The notes beneath the pieces are model-generated. The model did no database searches, was not told the origin of the DNA, and saw only the letters and a list, made by a program, of their open reading frames with translations. DNA of 64,000 nt, taken from contig NZ_BAWO01000013.1 of the NCBI RefSeq assembly GCF_000632715.1, forward strand, positions 1-64,000. Direction: 5' to 3'. The DNA comes from Parageobacillus caldoxylosilyticus NBRC 107762 (GTDB lineage Bacteria; Bacillota; Bacilli; Bacillales; Anoxybacillaceae). A program made the position numbers and the translations under genes. Below are positions 36,001 through 43,894 of the stretch, piece by piece; the stretch's first letter is position 1; every line of letters begins with the position of its first letter.

Positions 36001-37284
36001 TGCGATCCGCTTCAAGTTCATGTCGAAAATGTAGTGTGGCTGTTTGACGATCCCGCCACATTAGTAGACACGATCGAAGCGGTTCGGAAGCAAGCAGGCG
36101 ATATTTGGTATTATAACAGTCTCGGCTACGTATATGGAGCAATGGGGGACGGTGCCAAAGAAAAAGAGGTAGTCGAACACGCGCTTCACCTCCATCCTGA
36201 TCATCCGGAAGTACTCCACCATTATGCGAAAGTGCTTGTCAAGGAAGGTAAGTTACGCGAAGCGATCGCCATCCTTGAGCGGCTGATTGAGCAGGATGTC
36301 CGTAACGAAGCCTTGTATGAAACTTATATTCAAATATTTTCGTATACAATAAGAGGAATAGGAAAACTGCGCGAGCGGCTCGGCAAATGGAAGCTTGACC
36401 ATCAAAAGAAAAGCATCGTATACATGCACGCCGCTTCCGCTCTTTCCCCATATATGATGGACATAACGTGGGCTGGGACAGATGACTCCTTTGCCAAACG
36501 GCTATGGACAAAAGCGAAAGCATGGACGAAAGAAATGGCTGTTGTTTCCGCTGTTTTAGATTTATACGAAACGGCGATTCGTTTGGACCGCAGCAATATA
36601 GAAGCGTATGAGCGACTTGCTGAGTTTTACAAAGCGGCGGAATTGATGGATGATGCGATCAAAACGCTGCGCAAGGCGCTAACATATGAGTGGAATGCCA
36701 GTGTCGCCCGTGAGCTTGCCATGTTGTTGGCCCACTCGGAGAGTAGTAAACTGCAAAAAGAAGCAGGCGAGTGGATCGATCGTCTCCTCGCCGAACAGCC
36801 AAATGACCTGACTATGCTGGAGTTAAAGGCGTTCCTGCTCCTTGACAATGGACGGGAAGAGGAAGCAGAAAATCTGCTTCGTTTTTTAATCGAAATAGAG
36901 CCACTCTTACTTCGCAGTATTTTGACGTTAGGAACGATGTATATGGCAAAACAGCGCTATGATGAAGCAATTGCCGTACTTGCAAACGGGCTTTCCCATC
37001 ATCCGCATGATGCAGAGGTGAGCCTAGAATTGGCGCGTGCGTATGACGAAGCGGGGCAGACGGAAAAGGCGCTTTCCGTTGTCGATGAATGGATTCAATT
37101 TGCCAAAGAGGACTTATCCGCTCGTTATCAACGGGCGTGCTATTTAGCCAAGCTCGGGCGAATCGAGGAAGCCAAGTGCGAACTGGCGCATGTTCTTGAT
37201 GAAGATGAAACAGGAGACTTTGCCGAACTGGCTAACGAAGAACCAGCGTTGGCGCCGCTGTTTCGGCTGTTGGCGGAGAAATAA
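33091..37284 (+). CDS. Giant TPR protein with embedded C39-like cysteine peptidase domain
   Basis: A 1397-residue protein without signal peptide or membrane helix. Residues 1-300 are helical repeats; residues about 305-430 form a C39-like papain-fold domain with C318 (KHNYCVPASLEMM), H396 (QSSHVQVLFGYDE) and D414 (YVQDPNML), a complete triad with a Gln five residues before the Cys. Residues about 500-1390 hold many tetratricopeptide repeats, e.g. HLWYERARCDERLGKIRKAE and NLYERAIKVQKSTFPLYRLA. TPR arrays bind protein partners, so the peptidase probably acts on or is recruited by a partner; target unknown. ATG 33091 follows AAAAGGAG by eight bases. Monocistronic. Domain assignment is by motif reading only. 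Confidence 0.85.
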   Translation: MNIERIATYIKEKRIIEALEEIKPMLQQANGRPFCWRVPLRAWQTADSFHHLIRLFDYALMYRHSALLARYAHRRFSTLQTLTWVCDEWLEERRPLDVEEALRPRLEEAIANGKEKPEHIARAAFTLVRTLLEMRRIEEAQQWMGIVERYETIPMYDKWGYFYMEAGDRDKAEEILRKGLDEPERGDMCHLLLADLYALNGCQRKALEIIECGIKRFSQVPALYVEKARRLRDLHEYEAALEAMEEVDRLTPFHTHRRYFAHMRAQIYYKLGKFDELAALVQTEKSLASTPYARASERASLPQVILPLVPVVQKHNYCVPASLEMMLRLLGKERTQDEVAEHIFDVRGSKLSTTVHYLETLGFLCRFFIGSVERWKRLIDAGIPVLLSVDYEQSSHVQVLFGYDECLRAFYVQDPNMLEPFVVAYDEVEKWYAGTHYLSIAAIPREKEAIAVLLPESEDQYFRQLHAFAEKMDEDDQAYMAPFLAFLRKHEHIPYTWLYVVKHFGTEEAKELLLDYTERVLAKYGDINDLLLAAAKAYVYGKEIERAEAVLARVKGKAHSPLYHYLRGRIAFYESRYEDASRHFRASLQLDPDQPDVWSYMALSTAYGGKEKKGLELSQIALTLHPDDPFIGTNHGIMLFQAKQIQEARAFFDQLLRRHKRDAHLWYERARCDERLGKIRKAERGFLVAKVLDEAEPYPYLALADLYENELGDWQKAKAILLEGAAKAGSAPALHVRLGDWYMERDEAEKAEVHYQKALQQEEKEVFAHLGLAYVMMQRGHRDEAKQYLLDKKLLFAQNSEYLLNAGKMLLANELAIETEEKGTALAFLEEGLRLAQFDVAEAYEFYIEQLTDHSLVGRGMAFLEQLINERPNDIIALCYLGVLYEQSGMFSKAINLYERAIKVQKSTFPLYRLAETYRALERFDEAKWYYEACLEVDDTFAVAHLRLAVLYEIEENIDKQRFHLQKAFECDPLQVHVENVVWLFDDPATLVDTIEAVRKQAGDIWYYNSLGYVYGAMGDGAKEKEVVEHALHLHPDHPEVLHHYAKVLVKEGKLREAIAILERLIEQDVRNEALYETYIQIFSYTIRGIGKLRERLGKWKLDHQKKSIVYMHAASALSPYMMDITWAGTDDSFAKRLWTKAKAWTKEMAVVSAVLDLYETAIRLDRSNIEAYERLAEFYKAAELMDDAIKTLRKALTYEWNASVARELAMLLAHSESSKLQKEAGEWIDRLLAEQPNDLTMLELKAFLLLDNGREEEAENLLRFLIEIEPLLLRSILTLGTMYMAKQRYDEAIAVLANGLSHHPHDAEVSLELARAYDEAGQTEKALSVVDEWIQFAKEDLSARYQRACYLAKLGRIEEAKCELAHVLDEDETGDFAELANEEPALAPLFRLLAEK

Positions 37285-37381
37285 CGGCGCTGGTTTCGTG
37301 AATCTTTTTCTTTTCTTTTTTCGCTAAGTTTGCTATGTTATGTAAGGAAATGTTTTTCTTGAATAGAAAAGAGGTGGGAGA

Positions 37382-37657
37382 ATGGAAGCCCCCTTTGATT
37401 TGCTGGCATATGTGTCGCTTGTTGGCGCACTGCTTGTTGTCATGAAATGCTATATCGGCGAATACCGCAAAACGAAAGCTTTTTTATATGACGTTACGCT
37501 TGCACATGTAGCGGAAAGAAAAGATGAAAGATGCGTTGCTGGCGCTATTGTCCCGCTCTGCCGCGTTTTTATAAGGAAAAGACGGAAAGTTCCTGTGCGC
37601 GAACGTTCACATCAAACCGATGAAGAAGGAAGGAGACCTCGCTTATTTCTGGCCTGA
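37382..37657 (+). CDS. Hypothetical small membrane protein, possibly decayed
   Basis: A possible 91-residue protein with one N-terminal transmembrane helix (DLLAYVSLVGALLVVMKCY) and an Arg-rich tail. GAGGTGGGAG precedes ATG 37382. The tail is odd: from about 37570 another frame reads more protein-like (GKFLCANVHIKPMKKEGDLA, ending at a stop before yidC), so one or more frameshifts may have altered the 3' half. Not recognised. Confidence 0.4.
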   Translation: MEAPFDLLAYVSLVGALLVVMKCYIGEYRKTKAFLYDVTLAHVAERKDERCVAGAIVPLCRVFIRKRRKVPVRERSHQTDEEGRRPRLFLA

Positions 37658-37686
37658 TTGACTATAGAACAACAAGGAGGTCTCTT

Positions 37687-38442
37687 ATGAGAAAGTGGAT
37701 TTTTGCATTATTCGGAACGGTTGTTTTATTAAGCGGCTGCAACCGCAACGCGCCGATTAATGAACATAGCCAAGGAATTTGGGATCATTATTTTGTCTAT
37801 CCAATGTCGAAATTGCTTTTGACGATTGGGCAGCTGTTTGGAAATAACTATGGGATCGCCATCATTGTACTGACGTTAATCGTTCGTTTTTGCCTGCTGC
37901 CGCTCATCTTAAAGCAGTTTAAAACGACGATTGCCATGCAAAAGCTTCGCCCGGAACTGAAAAAGCTCCAAGAGAAATATAAAGGTACCGACATCGAAAC
38001 ACAGCGCAAGCTCCAGCAGGAAATGATGCAATTGTATCAAAAGCACGGCGTCCATCCTGCGAGCGGCTGCCTGCCGGTGCTGATTCAAATGCCGATTTTT
38101 ATGTCGCTTTATTACGCGATTTCGCGCACCCAAGAAATTAAGCTCCATTCGTTTTTATGGGTGCAGCTTGGCCATCGCGATCCGTACTTTATTTTGCCTG
38201 TCTTGTCGGCGCTGACGACGTTCATCTCGCTCCGTCTGTCACCGTCGATGACGGAAGAACAAATGCCGCAACTGGCGATGATGTCATATATCATGCCGGT
38301 CATGATTTTTATCGGGGCAAGCTCTGTTCCGTCCGCCCTGTCGCTTTACTGGGTTGTCGGCGGCTGCTTCTCGATCATTCAATCATTGATTTTGCGCACG
38401 CAACTCAAAGCGGTCAAAGCCGCAGAAAACGGACAGGCATGA
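37687..38442 (+). CDS. yidC: YidC/Oxa1-type membrane protein insertase
   Basis: A 251-residue lipoprotein insertase with lipobox LLSGC (Cys near residue 18), five transmembrane helices and the conserved Arg in the first core helix (IVLTLIVRFCLLPLILKQF). The cytoplasmic hairpin PELKKLQEKYKGTDIETQRK and the GCLPVLIQMPIFMSLYYAI segment are typical. Length and position away from rnpA/jag indicate the second paralogue (YqjG/YidC2 class) rather than SpoIIIJ. Ribosome site AAGGAGG. Confidence 0.92.
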   Translation: MRKWIFALFGTVVLLSGCNRNAPINEHSQGIWDHYFVYPMSKLLLTIGQLFGNNYGIAIIVLTLIVRFCLLPLILKQFKTTIAMQKLRPELKKLQEKYKGTDIETQRKLQQEMMQLYQKHGVHPASGCLPVLIQMPIFMSLYYAISRTQEIKLHSFLWVQLGHRDPYFILPVLSALTTFISLRLSPSMTEEQMPQLAMMSYIMPVMIFIGASSVPSALSLYWVVGGCFSIIQSLILRTQLKAVKAAENGQA

Positions 38443-38447
38443 CAATT

Positions 38448-38484
38448 CCCCGCTTTCCAGCAACGGAAAGCGGGGTTATTTTTT
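38448..38484 (+). terminator. Terminator of yidC
   Basis: Perfect 11-base-pair stem CCCCGCTTTCC / GGAAAGCGGGG, six-base loop, then TTATTTTTT. Confidence 0.95.
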
Positions 38485-38582
38485 GATAAGACACCGCGAG
38501 GCTCGTTATTAATTTTTTATTTTTTTTGTAATTTACAATAATATATAATCAATGTTAAATTCGAATATTGGGGGAGTGACCG

Positions 38583-38676
38583 ATGAAAAAAGCGCTAATC
38601 ATTGATTATTCGGGCCGGGCATGAATGAGCGCTTGGCCATTTTAAACATACATTAGGTGCGGAAGTGGTGGAATAA
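38583..38676 (+). pseudogene. pncA: Deletion relic of nicotinamidase pncA
   Basis: GGGGGAGTG precedes ATG 38583, which starts MKKALIIDYS, the expected beginning of bacillar PncA (MKKAL.IDYT). After about ten codons the frame breaks; in the +1 frame from 38617 the sequence reads GHE, stop, ALGHFKHTLGAEVVE, stop, which resembles the PncA C-terminus, with TGA where a Trp codon (TGG) would be expected. The roughly 150 central codons, including the catalytic Asp, Lys and Cys, are gone. pncA normally sits directly before pncB, as in B. subtilis yueJ-yueK, which supports the reading. Promoter and ribosome site appear to survive. Confidence 0.75.
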
Positions 38677-38751
38677 TAGAATAAAAATGATAGAATAGAC
38701 GATGGACGTTCTTTTTTGTGTCAAACCGATTCGTATTTTGGAGGTAGCACA

Positions 38752-40221
38752 ATGAACGAAAAATATGCAGATGACAGTTTTACCCTTCATACGGACTTAT
38801 ATCAAATCAATATGGTGGAAACGTATTGGGAAGACGGCATTCATAACCGCAAGGCAGTGTTTGAAGTGTTTTTCCGCAAGCTGCCGTTTGGAAACGGATA
38901 CGCGGTATTTGCCGGCTTGGAACGGGTCATTCAATTTCTGCAGCAATTCCGGTTTTCCGAAAGCGATATTGACTATTTGCGGTCGGAACTGGGATATCGG
39001 GATGATTTTTTAGATTATTTGCAAACGGTTCGTTTTACCGGCACACTGCGCTCGATGAGGGAAGGGGAAATCGTTTTCGGCAATGAGCCGATTTTGCGCA
39101 TTGAAGCGCCGCTTGCCGAAGCGCAGCTCGTGGAAACGGCGATTTTAAACATTATTAACTTTCAAACGTTAATCGCGACAAAAGCGTCCCGTATTAAACA
39201 CATTCTCGGCGATGAGCCGGCGATGGAGTTCGGCAGCCGCCGGGCGCACGAGATGGATGCCGCGTTGTGGGGGGCGCGCGCCGCTTACATTGGGGGGTTT
39301 GAAGCGACATCGAACGTACGGGCAGGAAAACTTTTCGGCATCCCGGTTGTCGGCACGCACGCGCACGCAATGGTACAGGCTTATCAGGATGAATATACCG
39401 CGTTCCATAAATATGCGCGCCGCCATAAAGATTGTGTCTTTCTTGTTGACACGTACGATACATTGAAGTCAGGGGTGCCAAATGCGATTCGCGTCGCCAA
39501 AGAGCTGGGCGATCAAATCAACTTTATTGGCATACGGATCGACAGCGGCGATCTCGCCTATTTGTCAAAAGAAGCGAGAAAAATGCTCGATGAAGCTGGA
39601 TTTACGAATGCGAAAATTTTCGCTTCCAACGACTTAGATGAAGAAACGATCCTCAATTTAAAATCACAAGGCGCAAAAATTGACGTCTGGGGAATCGGCA
39701 CGAAATTAATTACCGCGTACGACCAGCCGGCGTTGGGCGCTGTTTATAAATTAGTCGCCATTGAAGATGAACACGGAAATATGGTCGATACGATCAAAAT
39801 CAGCGGCAACCCGGAAAAAGTCACTACTCCTGGACTGAAACGGGTCTACCGCATTGTGAATAAAATCAATAAAAAAGCGGAAGGCGACTATATTGCGCTA
39901 GAAAGTGAAAATCCGCAACAAGAAGAGCGGCTCAAAATGTTTCATCCTGTTTATACGTTTATCAGCAAATTTGTCACCAATTTTGAGGCAAGGGATTTAC
40001 ATGAAACGATTTTTGACAATGGCAAGCTCGTGTACACGTCTCCGCCATTAAAGGAGATTCAAGATTTCGTGAAAGAAAATTTGCGGTTGTTTTGGGATGA
40101 GTATAAACGGACGATGAATCCCGAGCAATATCCCGTCGATTTAAGCCAGGCCTGTTGGGATAACAAAATGGAAAACATTCGGAAAGTGAAAGAGAAGATT
40201 GAAAAGCTGGGAGAATATTGA
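38752..40221 (+). CDS. pncB: Nicotinate phosphoribosyltransferase
   Basis: A 489-residue cytoplasmic enzyme of NAD salvage that joins nicotinate and PRPP to nicotinate mononucleotide with ATP hydrolysis. Family motifs: LHTDLYQINMVETYW near the N-terminus, FGSRRAHEMDAALWGARAAY, GTHAHAMVQAY and IRIDSGDLAYLSKEAR. ATG 38752 follows TTGGAGGTAG; codons upstream are open but lack a ribosome site. The neighbouring pncA is destroyed, so nicotinate rather than nicotinamide must be supplied from elsewhere. Followed by a terminator. Confidence 0.95.
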   Translation: MNEKYADDSFTLHTDLYQINMVETYWEDGIHNRKAVFEVFFRKLPFGNGYAVFAGLERVIQFLQQFRFSESDIDYLRSELGYRDDFLDYLQTVRFTGTLRSMREGEIVFGNEPILRIEAPLAEAQLVETAILNIINFQTLIATKASRIKHILGDEPAMEFGSRRAHEMDAALWGARAAYIGGFEATSNVRAGKLFGIPVVGTHAHAMVQAYQDEYTAFHKYARRHKDCVFLVDTYDTLKSGVPNAIRVAKELGDQINFIGIRIDSGDLAYLSKEARKMLDEAGFTNAKIFASNDLDEETILNLKSQGAKIDVWGIGTKLITAYDQPALGAVYKLVAIEDEHGNMVDTIKISGNPEKVTTPGLKRVYRIVNKINKKAEGDYIALESENPQQEERLKMFHPVYTFISKFVTNFEARDLHETIFDNGKLVYTSPPLKEIQDFVKENLRLFWDEYKRTMNPEQYPVDLSQACWDNKMENIRKVKEKIEKLGEY

Positions 40222-40244
40222 GAGATTGTCGGTTTTAGCGCTAA

Positions 40245-40284
40245 AAAAGGTCATCGCAGATCCACATGCGGTGATCTTTTTTTG
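40245..40284 (+). terminator. Terminator of pncB
   Basis: Stem AGGTCATCGC / GCGGTGATCT with two G-U pairs, ten-base loop, then T-run; the 14-base perfect palindrome TTTTAGCGCTAAAA (40233-40246) overlaps its foot. Confidence 0.75.
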
Positions 40285-40351
40285 TTTTTCCGGATATTTC
40301 CAAAGTATTTGTTACAGGTAGACCAAAATAGTGTGATGAAGGGAGGCGGCG

Positions 40352-40429
40352 ATGGATCAGATAAAGATTAGTCGGAAGGGATGGATTTACCATAGTAACA
40401 TTTATTTTTGTATGTCGTCTAATAAATAA
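40352..40429 (+). other. Short ORF, probable frameshifted small membrane protein
   Basis: GGGAGGCGG precedes ATG 40352, giving MDQIKISRKGWIYHSN and a stop after 25 codons. In the neighbouring frame the sequence after Lys-Gly-Trp reads FTIVTFIFVCRLINKRNK, a clear transmembrane helix, and stays open into the next gene. A one-base shift near 40386 would restore a small membrane protein. Confidence 0.35.
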
Positions 40430-40454
40430 AAGGAATAAAGAGGGAACGGTGGCC

Positions 40455-40895
40455 ATGAAAAAATTTTTTGCCATATGGATGATCGCCGGTTTATGCAGTT
40501 TAGGGGCATACTTTTTTGTGACTGCCAGCTCCAAGCCTCCTGCATTAGACATATCGGCGGCAGGCCAAAAAATTCCGGTTACCCGAGGTTCTTACTGCTG
40601 GAAAACATTTTTCTCGGCAAAATGTGTCGATTGGGCTTATGCGCCGCCATGGAAAATAGGAGACGTACACGAACCGGTTGAGGTCGAGCCTCATTCAGAA
40701 ATAGAAATAGATTTTGAAAAAGAACCAGTTTCTCTAGCTGTAGAACAGTGGATTAATGAAGGAAAGGCAAAAAATATAAAGGTAAAGAACAAAAAAATTA
40801 CCGCGCCAAGTGAAAGTGGGGTATATGTTTATCATCTTATGGTGAATTGGAAGCAAGGAGACGGGAACTATGTTTTCCATATTAAAGTAAAATAA
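40455..40895 (+). CDS. Exported hypothetical protein with GSYCW..CVD motif
   Basis: A 146-residue exported protein of unknown function. N-terminal signal or anchor KKFFAIWMIAGLCSLGAYFF, then VTRGSYCWKTFFSAKCVDWA, a two-Cys motif that recurs in bacillar secreted proteins, and a beta-rich C-terminal domain ending in SGVYVYHLMVNWKQGDGNYV. The two Cys may form a disulfide outside the cell. ATG 40455 is the likely start; an in-frame GTG at 40449 lies within the weak ribosome site GAGGGAACG. Confidence 0.7.
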   Translation: MKKFFAIWMIAGLCSLGAYFFVTASSKPPALDISAAGQKIPVTRGSYCWKTFFSAKCVDWAYAPPWKIGDVHEPVEVEPHSEIEIDFEKEPVSLAVEQWINEGKAKNIKVKNKKITAPSESGVYVYHLMVNWKQGDGNYVFHIKVK

Positions 40896-40937
40896 ATATT
40901 GTTTGTCGATTGTCGTTTAAACATCATGAATCAAAAA

Positions 40938-40973
40938 GCGCTGGCTCGCAAAGCTACCTTTTGGAGCCAGCGC
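40938..40973 (-). terminator. Terminator of the oligoendopeptidase gene
   Basis: Ten-base-pair stem GCGCTGGCTC / GAGCCAGCGC with a 16-base loop; on the minus strand it is followed by TTTTT and directly follows the pepF-type gene. Confidence 0.85.
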
Positions 40974-40982
40974 CATTTCTAG

Positions 40983-42842
40983 TTACAGTCTTCCTTGCTT
41001 TTTTAACAGCTGTTCCATTTCGCGAACGAGCGAATCGAAATAAGAAAGCAGGTTCTCAAGCGGCTTCGGCGATGTCATATCCACTCCTGCTTTTTGCAAC
41101 AGGCGGATCGGGTCGTCGGATGTGCCGGCGCTTAAAAACTGCAAATAGCGTTTCGTCGCCTCTCCGGTTTTATCCGCTTTCATTTGCTTGACAAGCTCAA
41201 AGGAGGCGGCGAGGGAAGTGGCGTATTTATAGACGTAAAATGCGTCATAAAAATGGGGGATGCGCAGCCAGCCCCGCGCGGCTTCCGGATCGGCGGCGTA
41301 AGCAGGGCCGTAATATTTTTTTAATAAACGAAGCCAAAGCTCGTTCAGCTCGGCTGCGGTTAAGCTCCCGCCTTGCCGTACTTTGTCGTGAATCGCTTGT
41401 TCGAATTCAGAGTACATCACTTGCGTGTATAAGGTGCCGCGAATTTGCTCGATTTGCTGGTTGAGTAAATACAGCTTCTCTTCATCCGTTTTTGCTTGCT
41501 TTAGGAAATAATCCATCATCAGCCATTCGTTGGCGGTTGAGGCGACTTCGGCGGTAAAAATCGATTGCCCGGAATAATGGTAAGGCTGCGTTTTGTTTGT
41601 ATAGACGGAATTCATCGCATGACCGATTTCGTGGGCGATCGTCAGCACGCCATCCAGCGACTCGTCGTAGTTGAGCAAAATAAACGGATGAGTGTCATAC
41701 GCGCCCGTATTATAGCCGCCCGTATATTTTTTCGGGCGCGGATATGCGTCAAGCCAGCGTTGTTCGAAAGCTTGCCGCACCTTTTTGATGTAGTCGTCCC
41801 CAAGCGGTTTCAGACCTTCAAGGAGGAGCGTCTGCGCCGTTTCGATCGGGAACTTCATGTTTTTCGCGACGGTTTCATCGACGAGCGGCACATACATATC
41901 GTAACTGTGGACGCGGTCGACGCCGAGCGCTTTTTTGCGCAGTTCGACATAGCGGTGGAGTAACGGCAAATGATTATTGACCGTAGAAATGAGATTCGTA
42001 AACACTTGTTTTGGCACATCATCGGCCGACAGTGCTGCATCGAGGCCGGATTTATATTTTCGCGCTTTCGCGGACAGTTCGTCCGCTTTCACAGAAGCGT
42101 ATAAGGTGGCGGCGGATGTGTTTTCGATCGATTCGTAGCTTTGAAAACGGGTTTGAAACGCCCGCTTGCGGTAGTCGCGATCCGGGTGTTCAAGCGCTTT
42201 TGTATAGTTTTCATCCGTCAGCGAAACCGTTTTGCCGTCCGGCGTGCGGACGGAAGGCGGTTCATAATCGCCGCGCGCGGCATTGTTATAAATGTTTTCC
42301 GGATCGCTCATGATTGGAGAGAGCTTGGCGAGCAGCTGTTCTTCTCGTTTGGAAAGAGTATGCTTTTTCCGTTCGCGCAATTCTTCAAAATAATAGCGGT
42401 ATGGCTTAAGCGGCTTGCTTTTTTGCAGCTTGGCAAGCGTCTGCTCGGAAAGCGACAGCAGTTCCGGCTCGATAAACGCCGTTTTAGCCGCATAGTCGGA
42501 AGTAAGTGTCTCCACTTTTGCTTTTAGCCGTGCCGCGGTCTCGTCTTCAATATTTAAATCTTGTTTTAAATGAGCGTAAAGCGACAATTTTTCCAGTTTT
42601 CGTGCTATCCTTTCATTAAGGGCAAATAGTTTGGCGACATTGGTCGCGCTCTGAAGCTTTCCTTCATAGGCGGACAGTTTCGGCAGCGCATCGACGACTG
42701 CTTGATAGTCGCGTTCGAAATCAGCTTCCGACGTGTAAATGTCGGCAAGATTCCATTGATATTTTGTTTGTGCGGCGTAGGCGCGCCATGGCACAAGCAG
42801 CAGTACGATCATTAGCCATACATATAGCTGTTTTTTCATCAT
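40983..42842 (-). CDS. pepF: Oligoendopeptidase F homologue with signal peptide
   Basis: A 619-residue M3B zinc peptidase cutting short peptides. Catalytic motif HEIGH in VLTIAHEIGHAMNSVYTNK (about residue 400); other family segments are YNTGAYDTHPFILLNY and RIPHFYDAFYVYKYATSLAAS. Unlike the usual cytoplasmic PepF, the N-terminus is a clear Sec signal (QLYVWLMIVLLLVPWRAYA, then A-Q), so it probably works outside the membrane, perhaps degrading imported or signalling peptides; this is inference. Two ATGs (42842, 42839) follow GGAAAGGAATGGG. Confidence 0.9.
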   Translation of the reverse strand: MMKKQLYVWLMIVLLLVPWRAYAAQTKYQWNLADIYTSEADFERDYQAVVDALPKLSAYEGKLQSATNVAKLFALNERIARKLEKLSLYAHLKQDLNIEDETAARLKAKVETLTSDYAAKTAFIEPELLSLSEQTLAKLQKSKPLKPYRYYFEELRERKKHTLSKREEQLLAKLSPIMSDPENIYNNAARGDYEPPSVRTPDGKTVSLTDENYTKALEHPDRDYRKRAFQTRFQSYESIENTSAATLYASVKADELSAKARKYKSGLDAALSADDVPKQVFTNLISTVNNHLPLLHRYVELRKKALGVDRVHSYDMYVPLVDETVAKNMKFPIETAQTLLLEGLKPLGDDYIKKVRQAFEQRWLDAYPRPKKYTGGYNTGAYDTHPFILLNYDESLDGVLTIAHEIGHAMNSVYTNKTQPYHYSGQSIFTAEVASTANEWLMMDYFLKQAKTDEEKLYLLNQQIEQIRGTLYTQVMYSEFEQAIHDKVRQGGSLTAAELNELWLRLLKKYYGPAYAADPEAARGWLRIPHFYDAFYVYKYATSLAASFELVKQMKADKTGEATKRYLQFLSAGTSDDPIRLLQKAGVDMTSPKPLENLLSYFDSLVREMEQLLKKQGRL

Positions 42843-42973
42843 CTTCCCATTCCTTTCCTGTTTTTCCGCTGTTACGTAGTATGCGCAAAAAGAAACAGAT
42901 TACTCGAATGAAAAGGAATAGGGAAATCGATGTGGAATGTATAGGAGTGCGAAAAAGAAGAGGAGGACGAGTA

Positions 42974-43864
42974 GTGGAACGAATTCGTTTAGCAGAAGAT
43001 TTAACATTTTCCCGCATCATTCACGGATTATGGAGATTAGCGGATTGGAACTATTCGAGAGAGGAGATATTAAGTTTCATTGAATTTTGTCTCGAACAAG
43101 GGATTACGACGTTTGATCATGCGGATATTTACGGGAATTATACGTGTGAAGCGTTGTTTGGCGAAGCGCTGGCGTTAAAGCCAAGCTTGCGCGGTCAAAT
43201 CGAGATTGTTACAAAATGTGGGATTAAGCTCGCATCGAAATACGGTTTGAAGCATTATGATACGAGTAAGGAGCATATTATCGCGTCCGTCCACCAATCG
43301 TTAAAAAATTTCCGCACCGATTACATCGATGTGCTGCTTATTCACCGTCCGGATCCATTTATGAATCCGGAAGAAGTGGCGGAGGCGTTCACCCAGCTGA
43401 AAAAAGAAGGAAAAGTGTGCCATTTTGGCGTGTCCAACTTTAAACGTTCACAGTTTAACATGCTGCAGTCGTATTTAGATTTTCCGCTTGTAACCAACCA
43501 GATTGAAGTGTCCGCCTATCGCTTAGAAAATATCGAAGACGGTACGGTCGATTTATGTTTGGAAAAGCGGATCCCGCCGATGGTGTGGTCTCCGCTTGCG
43601 GGCGGAAAAATATTTACCGCAACGGACGACAAAGCGGTACGCCTGCGCGCGACGCTCGAACAAATTAGAGATGAACTTGGCGCCGAAACGATCGACGAAG
43701 TACTATACGCATGGCTGCTTGTGCATCCGGCGCGAATGATGCCGATTGTCGGTTCCGGCAAAAAAGAGCGCATTATTCGTGCGGTGCGTGCGCTTGCGCT
43801 GCCGCTTCGCCGCGAGCAATGGTTTGAAATTTTGCAAAGCTCGGTCGGTCATGAAGTGCCATAA
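42974..43864 (+). CDS. Aldo/keto reductase (YdhF class)
   Basis: A 296-residue NADPH-dependent reductase. Catalytic Asp and Tyr are in TTFDHADIYGNYTCEALFGEAL, Lys in IEIVTKCGIKL and His in VLLIHRPDPFMNP; cofactor-binding segment PIVGSGKKERIIRAVRA near the C-terminus. The physiological substrate is unknown. GTG 42974 is the start: AGAGGAGG lies seven bases before it and the family begins with ERIRLAEDL; a longer frame from 42764 has no ribosome site. Followed after 30 bases by topB. Confidence 0.88.
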   Translation: MERIRLAEDLTFSRIIHGLWRLADWNYSREEILSFIEFCLEQGITTFDHADIYGNYTCEALFGEALALKPSLRGQIEIVTKCGIKLASKYGLKHYDTSKEHIIASVHQSLKNFRTDYIDVLLIHRPDPFMNPEEVAEAFTQLKKEGKVCHFGVSNFKRSQFNMLQSYLDFPLVTNQIEVSAYRLENIEDGTVDLCLEKRIPPMVWSPLAGGKIFTATDDKAVRLRATLEQIRDELGAETIDEVLYAWLLVHPARMMPIVGSGKKERIIRAVRALALPLRREQWFEILQSSVGHEVP

Positions 43865-43894
43865 TCCGCAACGAACAACAAGGAGAAGTCTACA

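Noticed and set aside
40233-40246. Palindrome TTTTAGCGCTAAAA as a catabolite-repression site
   Set aside because: It does not fit the cre consensus and lies downstream of pncB at the foot of a terminator.
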